Assembly (NCBI GenBank): GCA_016200325.1
Contig: JACQEZ010000019.1
Span: 1 to 64,000, forward strand
DNA length: 64,000 nucleotides
Source of the DNA: Candidatus Manganitrophaceae bacterium
GTDB lineage: Bacteria > Nitrospirota > Nitrospiria > SBBL01 > Manganitrophaceae
Direction of reading: 5' to 3'
The notes under the pieces are model-generated. The model was not told the origin of the DNA, made no database searches, and saw only the letters and a list, made by a program, of their open reading frames with translations. The first letter of the stretch is position 1, and each line of letters begins with the position of its first letter. Below are positions 59,320 through 64,000 of the stretch, one piece after another. The translations under genes were made by a program, and so were the position numbers.

Positions 59320-59388
59320 CTATTTTCATCCTTTCTGCAAAAAATCTTTTGATGTTGACCCGGCGTTCCGACTTCCGCACGCCGCATT

Positions 59389-60213
59389 CTATGTTCCGGC
59401 ACCGGCCCTTTTAAAATGAACGAGGAACTCGGCATTTCCCTTCTGGCCCAAGATCGGTGAAGCGATCGCTTCCGACGCCTCCAATCCCCACGCCGGCGCC
59501 TGGGCGCGAATCCGATCGAGCACCCGTTGATGCTTTTCCGCGCTTCGAACGATTCCGCCCCGGCCGACCTCTCCCTTTCCGACCTCGAACTGCGGCTTAA
59601 CCAACGCGACGATCTCCCCCTCCGATTTAAGAAAGGGAACCGCCGCCGGGATCACCTTCTCCAGCGAGATAAAGGAGACGTCGATCGTCGCCAGGTCGAT
59701 CGGCTCCGGAATCGCATCGGCCGGGAGGGTCCGGATATTCTGTCGCTCCAGAACCACCACACGCCGATCTTGCCGAAGCCGCCAGGCGAGTTGGCCATAG
59801 CCGACATCGACCGCATAGACGCGGGTCGCGCCGCGCTGAAGGAGACAATCGGTAAACCCGCCGGTCGAGGCGCCGATGTCGATCGCGACCTTTCCGGAGG
59901 GATCGACCTGGAAGACATCGAGCGCCGCCTCCAGCTTGACGCCCCCCCGGCTGACATAGGGGGAGGGGGAACCAAGGAGGACAATCTCCGCCTCTCTCCC
60001 CACCAGTGTCCCCGCCTTTTCAACCTTTTTTCCGTCGACCAGGACGATCCCGCTCAGGATCAAGCCCTTCGCACGCTCGCGGCTCTCGGCCAACCCCCGC
60101 TCCTGGAGGAGCAGATCCAGCCGCTCTTTTTTTGAGGCGGGCTGTTTTCCGGCAGGCGCGACAGCGGGGCGCGGCTTGTCCGCGCGCGGCTTGCCGGAGG
60201 GCCGCGGCGTCAT
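59389..60213 (-). CDS. tlyA: TlyA-family rRNA 2'-O-methyltransferase
   Basis: A 274-residue protein with a basic Pro/Ala-rich N-terminal tail (~25 residues), an S4 RNA-binding domain (~28-90, [20 protein letters not shown]) and an FtsJ-type methyltransferase domain. SAM-binding motif I is [20 protein letters not shown], followed by [16 protein letters not shown] and the conserved [13 protein letters not shown] and [11 protein letters not shown]. The family methylates the ribose of 16S and/or 23S rRNA cytidines (and is often called hemolysin A). The ATG overlaps the dxs stop (ATGA). It is the fourth gene of the xseB-ispA-dxs-tlyA operon. Confidence 0.95.
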   Translation of the reverse strand: MTPRPSGKPRADKPRPAVAPAGKQPASKKERLDLLLQERGLAESRERAKGLILSGIVLVDGKKVEKAGTLVGREAEIVLLGSPSPYVSRGGVKLEAALDVFQVDPSGKVAIDIGASTGGFTDCLLQRGATRVYAVDVGYGQLAWRLRQDRRVVVLERQNIRTLPADAIPEPIDLATIDVSFISLEKVIPAAVPFLKSEGEIVALVKPQFEVGKGEVGRGGIVRSAEKHQRVLDRIRAQAPAWGLEASEAIASPILGQKGNAEFLVHFKRAGAGT

Positions 60214-62174
60214 TTTCCCAACCCGATCGCCCGATCCTCGCTTCCGACCTTCAAAAAATCGAGCACCGTGGCTGCAATCCGCTCGGGATCGAGTCCCAAT
60301 TTCTCCCGAAGAACTTTCTGCGCCCCATGTTCAATGAATTGATCGGGGAGGCCGATCCGCTTCGTGTCGACCGCCGGAATCCGTCCTGCGCTTCGCTCCT
60401 CTTCGAGCAAAGCGAGCACCGATTCGCCGAACCCCCCCGCCAGGGAATGTTCTTCCAGGGTGACGATCCGGCGGCAACGCTGCGCGACGGCAACGAGGAG
60501 CTCTCGATCGATCGGTTTGGCGAAGCGCGCATTGACCACGGCGACGCTCACCCCCTCCCGCTCCAGCAGCGTTGCCGCCGACAGAGAGGGATACACCATG
60601 CTGCCGAGGGCGATCAGGGCGACATCGATCTCATTATTCGAGTGACCCGAATCCGAATGCCCTGAATTGCTCTGCAGATCGCCCCGCAGGAGCTCTCCCT
60701 TACCGATCGGGAGCGGCTGGGCCGGTTCTTCCAGCGGAACCCCGACCGCCTCCCCTCTCGGGTAGCGGATCGCCACCGGTCCGGGATAATTCAGCGCGGT
60801 GGTCAACATCTGCTGCAGCTCATTTTCATCTTTCGGCGCCATCAAAATCATGTTCGGAAGGCCCTTCAGGTAAGCGATGTCAAAGACCCCGTTATGCGTC
60901 GGGCCATCCTCGCCGACCAACCCGGCCCGATCCAAACAGAAGGTCACCGGCAGGTTTTGGAGGGCGACATCATGGGCGATCTGATCGAACCCCCGTTGCA
61001 GGAAGGTCGAATAGATCGCCACCACCGGACGCAACCCGTCGGCCGCCATCCCGGCGGCAAGGGTCACGGCATGCTGCTCTGCAATCCCGACATCGTAGGA
61101 GCGCTCCGGGAATTCCTTCGCGAACTTCGCGACCCCCGTTCCCTCCGGCATCGCCGCGGTGATGGCGACGATCCGTCGGTCTTTCTTCGCCAGCGCGATC
61201 AGCTGTTTTGCGAAGATGCCGGTGTAGTTCGGGGCCGACGACTTTTTCTTGGCCAGCCCGGTATCGAGGTTAAAGGCCGAGGTGCCATGAAAGCCGGCCG
61301 GATCTCCCTCCGCCGGGGCATATCCCTTCCCCTTCTTCGTAATCAAGTGGACCAGGAGCGGTCCCTCGAGCTGCTTAATATTCTCGAAGGTCGTCAGGAG
61401 ATGGTCGAGGCGATGGCCGTCGATCGGGCCGATATACCGAAATCCCATCTCTTCAAACAGAAGGCCGGGGGTGATCAATCCCTTGACCGACTCCTCCGCC
61501 CGCCGGGCCACCTTCAACATCGGCTGGCCGATCTTTGGGATGTTCTTGAGCAACGTTGCCGTCTCGCTGCGAACTTTGGTGTAAAGGGGGCCGGTGATGA
61601 TCCGGGCGAGATAGGCGGAGATGGCGCCGACGTTCTTTGAAATCGACATCTCATTGTCGTTGAGGATCACGATCATGTCGCGGTGCAGCGCCCCCGCATG
61701 ATTGAGCGCCTCGTACGCCATGCCGGCGGTAATGGCGCCGTCGCCGGTGATCGCAATGACGTGATACTTTCCGCCGAGCTGCTCCCGCGCTTCGGCCATG
61801 CCGAGCGCGGCGGAGATCGCCGTGCCGGCATGCCCGGCGCCGAAGGTGTCATAGGGGCTTTCGGCGCGGGAGAGAAACCCGCTGATCCCTTGATACTGCC
61901 GGAGGGTGTGGAACTGATCGCGCCGGCCGGTCAGGAGCTTGTGCGGATAGGCCTGGTGCCCCGTATCCCAAACAAACCGATCCTGCGGGGGATCGAAAAC
62001 GGTATGGAGCGCAATCGTCAGCTCCACCGCGCCGAGGCTCGCTCCCAGATGTCCCCCTTTGTCGGCGACCACCTCTAGGATCTTCTCGCGGACCTCTTGC
62101 GCCAGCTGCGGGAGCGATTCTCTCGGGATCTTTTTTAAATCGGCCGGACTATTGATCTGATCTAACAAACGCAT
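60210..62174 (-). CDS. dxs: 1-deoxy-D-xylulose-5-phosphate synthase
   Basis: A 654-residue thiamine-diphosphate enzyme that makes DXP from pyruvate and glyceraldehyde 3-phosphate, the first step of the MEP isoprenoid pathway. The N-terminal [17 protein letters not shown], the TPP-binding [18 protein letters not shown], the pyrimidine-domain [15 protein letters not shown] and the C-terminal [20 protein letters not shown] are all present. ATG at 62174 is preferred over a longer frame because GTGAGG sits 6-7 bases upstream. It follows ispA by 27 bases and overlaps tlyA by four. An ordinary member in length. Confidence 0.97.
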   Translation of the reverse strand: MRLLDQINSPADLKKIPRESLPQLAQEVREKILEVVADKGGHLGASLGAVELTIALHTVFDPPQDRFVWDTGHQAYPHKLLTGRRDQFHTLRQYQGISGFLSRAESPYDTFGAGHAGTAISAALGMAEAREQLGGKYHVIAITGDGAITAGMAYEALNHAGALHRDMIVILNDNEMSISKNVGAISAYLARIITGPLYTKVRSETATLLKNIPKIGQPMLKVARRAEESVKGLITPGLLFEEMGFRYIGPIDGHRLDHLLTTFENIKQLEGPLLVHLITKKGKGYAPAEGDPAGFHGTSAFNLDTGLAKKKSSAPNYTGIFAKQLIALAKKDRRIVAITAAMPEGTGVAKFAKEFPERSYDVGIAEQHAVTLAAGMAADGLRPVVAIYSTFLQRGFDQIAHDVALQNLPVTFCLDRAGLVGEDGPTHNGVFDIAYLKGLPNMILMAPKDENELQQMLTTALNYPGPVAIRYPRGEAVGVPLEEPAQPLPIGKGELLRGDLQSNSGHSDSGHSNNEIDVALIALGSMVYPSLSAATLLEREGVSVAVVNARFAKPIDRELLVAVAQRCRRIVTLEEHSLAGGFGESVLALLEEERSAGRIPAVDTKRIGLPDQFIEHGAQKVLREKLGLDPERIAATVLDFLKVGSEDRAIGLGK

Positions 62175-62201
62175 GCTCGCCTCACCCCTCCAAACCACTT
62201 C

Positions 62202-63104
62202 TTACTTCTTCCGTTCAACCATGTAGCGCGCCAACTCCCGGAGCGGATCGGCTTCCGGACCGAATCCGTCTAATTCCGCGAAAGCCTCATCCACCAAGAC
62301 CTGCGCTTCCTTTTTTGCCCGTTCTACGCCGACCAGCCGGGGATACGTCCACTTCTCTTTCGCCTCATCCTGCCCGACCGATTTCCCAAGCTCTTCCTCT
62401 TTTCCTTCTACGTCGAGAATGTCGTCGGCGATTTGAAACGCCAATCCGATCTTCTCGCCGTAGCGGGTCAGATGAGAGAGCTTCTTGGGGCCGGCGCCCC
62501 CGACGATTCCCCCGATCCGAACCGACGCCCGGATCAACGCCCCGGTCTTATGGCCGTGAATGTAGTTGAGCTGCGATAGATCAATCGACTTTTTCCCTTC
62601 CGATTGAATATCGACCAGCTGGCCGCCGACCATCCCGGTGCTGCCGGAGGCCGATCCCAACTCCAGAATGACCGAAAGAGTTTTCTTGGGAGAGAGGGTC
62701 CCGACGAGCCCCTTCTCCGCAATCAACGTAAACGCCGCGGTCAGCAGGGCGTCTCCCGCCAAAATCGCCGTCGCCTCCCCGAACATTTTATGATTGGTTA
62801 ATTTTCCCCGCCGGTAGGAGTCATTATCCATGGCGGGAAGATCATCGTGGACGAGAGAGTAAGTGTGGATCAATTCGATGGCCGCGGCATAGGGAAGAAC
62901 CTCCTCCCGTCGACCGCCGACCGACTCCGCCGCCGCAAGACAGAGGATCGGACGAAGCCGCTTGCCCCCGGCGAAGAGGGAGTAGCGAATCGCCTCATGG
63001 ATCAACGCCGGCTCGCACTTCGCCCCCGGCAGATAAGAATGAAGGAGCCGATCGACCTCCGTTCGGCGCTCGGACAGGTAAACCTTCAAAGCCTCTTTCG
63101 TCAT
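62202..63104 (-). CDS. ispA: Farnesyl/geranyl diphosphate synthase
   Basis: A 300-residue trans-prenyltransferase. The first aspartate-rich motif is DDLPAMDND (~residues 92-100) and the second is DDILD (~residue 233), with GKRLRP and LAGDALL as further substrate-site motifs. The chain length appears to be C15-C20 from the short form of the first motif region (DDxxxxD), as in bacterial IspA. The ATG overlaps the stop of xseB (ATGA). It supplies prenyl diphosphate in the same operon as dxs. Confidence 0.95.
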   Translation of the reverse strand: MTKEALKVYLSERRTEVDRLLHSYLPGAKCEPALIHEAIRYSLFAGGKRLRPILCLAAAESVGGRREEVLPYAAAIELIHTYSLVHDDLPAMDNDSYRRGKLTNHKMFGEATAILAGDALLTAAFTLIAEKGLVGTLSPKKTLSVILELGSASGSTGMVGGQLVDIQSEGKKSIDLSQLNYIHGHKTGALIRASVRIGGIVGGAGPKKLSHLTRYGEKIGLAFQIADDILDVEGKEEELGKSVGQDEAKEKWTYPRLVGVERAKKEAQVLVDEAFAELDGFGPEADPLRELARYMVERKK

Positions 63105-63379
63105 GAGAGGGGGGTTCCTCCGGTCTCTGGTGAAGACTCCCCGGAAGAGGGATCTCCCTTCAACTCGAACGGTCGCCTCTCTCTTTTTCCACCTTTTTCC
63201 TGGACCAGGATCTCGACCTTCTTTTCAGCTTCCTCTAACATCTTCAGACAGTTCTTTGAAAGACGGATCCCTTCTTCAAAGGCCTTCAGCGATTCCTCTA
63301 AGGGAAGATCGCCCTTTTCAAGCGATTTTACCGCCTCTTCCAACCGGGAGAGAGCTTCCTCAAATTTCAAATTGGCCAC
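63101..63379 (-). CDS. xseB: Exodeoxyribonuclease VII small subunit
   Basis: A short helical protein of 92 residues from the GTG at 63379, or 99 residues from an ATG at 63400. The family pattern FEEALSRLEEAVKSLEKGDL followed by PLEESLKAFEEGIRLSKNCL and AEKKVEILVQEKGG is clear. It joins several copies to XseA. The GTG is favoured because GGAG lies 5 bases upstream, whereas the ATG has no ribosome site. The C-terminal 25 residues are an unconserved Pro/Ser/Glu-rich tail. xseA is not in the window. It is the first gene of the operon with ispA, dxs and tlyA. Confidence 0.93.
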   Translation of the reverse strand: MANLKFEEALSRLEEAVKSLEKGDLPLEESLKAFEEGIRLSKNCLKMLEEAEKKVEILVQEKGGKRERRPFELKGDPSSGESSPETGGTPLS

Positions 63380-63410
63380 GCCGGCTCCGAGATGGGGCAT
63401 CCGGAGGCCA

Positions 63411-63422
63411 CGGGAATTCCCG
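63411..63422. promoter_or_regulatory. 12-bp palindrome between promoter and xseB
   Basis: CGGGAATTCCCG is a perfect palindrome placed about 15-25 bases downstream of the predicted start site of the operon. It may be an operator; nothing else supports this. Confidence 0.25.
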
Positions 63423-63442
63423 CAGCCTCACGAACCCATTCC

Positions 63443-63470
63443 ATTATACAAGAGACCGCCGGAAGGTCAA
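63443..63470 (-). promoter_or_regulatory. Promoter of the xseB-ispA-dxs-tlyA operon
   Basis: On the minus strand TTGACC (63470-63465), a 16-base spacer, and TATAAT (63448-63443). The -10 is consensus and the -35 matches 5 of 6. It lies 43-64 bases upstream of the xseB start region. Confidence 0.75.
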
Positions 63471-63550
63471 GAAAAAACAACGTCAACCGCCCTCTCCGCG
63501 CCGTGGCCGGAGGAGGGGGGAAATCGATGCGGCGGCGACCCGTCGCGCAT

Positions 63551-63970
63551 CTATTCTCCCGCAAGATGAATCAAAATTGTCCGCCGATGCCCGGCGCTTC
63601 GATGCTCATAGAGGAAAAGCCCCTGCCAGGTGCCGAGGGCAAGCCGCCCCTGCCGGACCGGGATGGAGAGGGAGACGGCGGTGAGGGCCGACCGGACGTG
63701 CGCCGGCATGTCGTCGGGCCCTTCGGTCGTATGCCGGAAAAGGGGATCTCCCTGCGGGACAAGCCGGTTAAAAAAACGTTCCAGATCGCGCAGCACCTCC
63801 GGATCGGCATTCTCCTGGATCAACAGCGAGGCGGAGGTGTGTTGAAGATAGAGGGTCAGCAACCCGGTTTCGATCGGGTGCGCTTGCAGCCAGCCGGCCA
63901 CCGCGTCGGTCACCTCATAGAGCGCTCTGCCGGAGGTCTTGAGGGTGATCTCACCGATCTGCTGGATCAT
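63551..63970 (-). CDS. yjbQ: YjbQ/UPF0047-family protein
   Basis: A 139-residue small beta-barrel protein. The family motifs are seen in order: TLYLQHTSASLLIQENADP (His-Thr-Ser), HTTEGPDDMPAHVRSALT and LALGTWQGLFLYEHR. The three conserved His residues group around the putative active site. The family has been associated with thiamine phosphate synthase side activity and its physiological role is not certain. ATG at 63970 is chosen over a TTG at 63991 because AAGG lies 6-7 bases upstream and the protein then starts as in other members. The gene appears complete within the window. Confidence 0.94.
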   Translation of the reverse strand: MIQQIGEITLKTSGRALYEVTDAVAGWLQAHPIETGLLTLYLQHTSASLLIQENADPEVLRDLERFFNRLVPQGDPLFRHTTEGPDDMPAHVRSALTAVSLSIPVRQGRLALGTWQGLFLYEHRSAGHRRTILIHLAGE

Positions 63971-64000
63971 GGTCGACCTTCTTCTCGTCAATCTGATTAT

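Noticed and set aside
1-64000. CRISPR arrays, rRNA, tRNA, transposases and phage integrases
   Set aside because: None was recognised by eye. tRNAs in particular could be missed without a covariance search.

Overview
The window is about 58-60% GC by eye and comes from a Gram-negative bacterium. The evidence is a complete type II secretion system (T2SS), secretins, many lipoproteins with classical lipoboxes, and an ispA-dxs-tlyA isoprenoid/housekeeping operon. A B12-dependent ribonucleotide reductase, a B12-binding radical SAM enzyme, long gsp operons and scattered short inverted repeats remind me of Nitrospirota or deltaproteobacterial-type genomes. That placement is an impression, not a demonstration. 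I see no rRNA, tRNA, CRISPR array, transposase or integrase.

Layout. 1-5.2 kb: a radical SAM enzyme, a tiny SWIB-like protein and nrdJ, whose upstream region carries a NrdR-box-like palindrome and a perfect DnaA box. 5.2-18.5 kb: a minus-strand T2SS operon in the order gspC-D-E-F-G-H-I-J-N-L-M, with gspK at the far end, read from a consensus promoter at 18494-18521. An unrelated lipoprotein gene on the opposite strand sits between gspM and gspK. Hairpin-type repeats lie between the pseudopilin genes and run into the coding sequence of gspH and gspJ. 18.7-32.4 kb: a visibly AT-richer block of large exported proteins (a fibre-like protein, a multidomain propeller/Fn3 protein, and a 2373-aa Rhs protein with an HNH nuclease tip followed by a DUF4265 gene in ATGA overlap), behind a strong promoter and a long leader. 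32.5-37.1 kb: a rhomboid protease, an ExeA/GspA-type ATPase and a TPR/DUF11 envelope protein. 37.4-41.1 kb: a plus-strand group with a UbiB-like kinase, a HEAT-repeat lipoprotein and a small anchored coiled-coil protein. 41.2-50.1 kb: secreted or lipidated proteins (DUF4091/GH123-like, phosphoesterase, a large lipoprotein, a 14-repeat propeller lipoprotein) and a terminator-ended structured leader. 50.2-59.3 kb: signalling and envelope genes (DUF4388-DnaJ-TPR, GAF-GGDEF, DUF4177, patatin, a basic coiled coil, a stand-alone pseudopilin, a TPR-secretin-cohesin lipoprotein, a sugar-nucleotide epimerase). 59.4-64 kb: tlyA, dxs, ispA, xseB behind a good promoter, then yjbQ.

How it fits together. 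Much of the window is an export locus. It holds the full T2SS inner-membrane platform, pseudopilins and secretin, a GspA-type peptidoglycan-binding ATPase, a second secretin/pseudopilin pair, and several large signal-peptide proteins that are plausible T2SS cargo. The prepilin peptidase (gspO/pilD) is not here. The points most worth a second look are the repeat-derived leader peptides of the pseudopilins, the antisense lipoprotein gene with an apparently leaderless promoter, the Rhs-HNH/DUF4265 pair in the AT-rich island, the 14-blade propeller lipoprotein, the cohesin-tailed secretin, and two conserved-looking small genes (SWIB-like and DUF4177).
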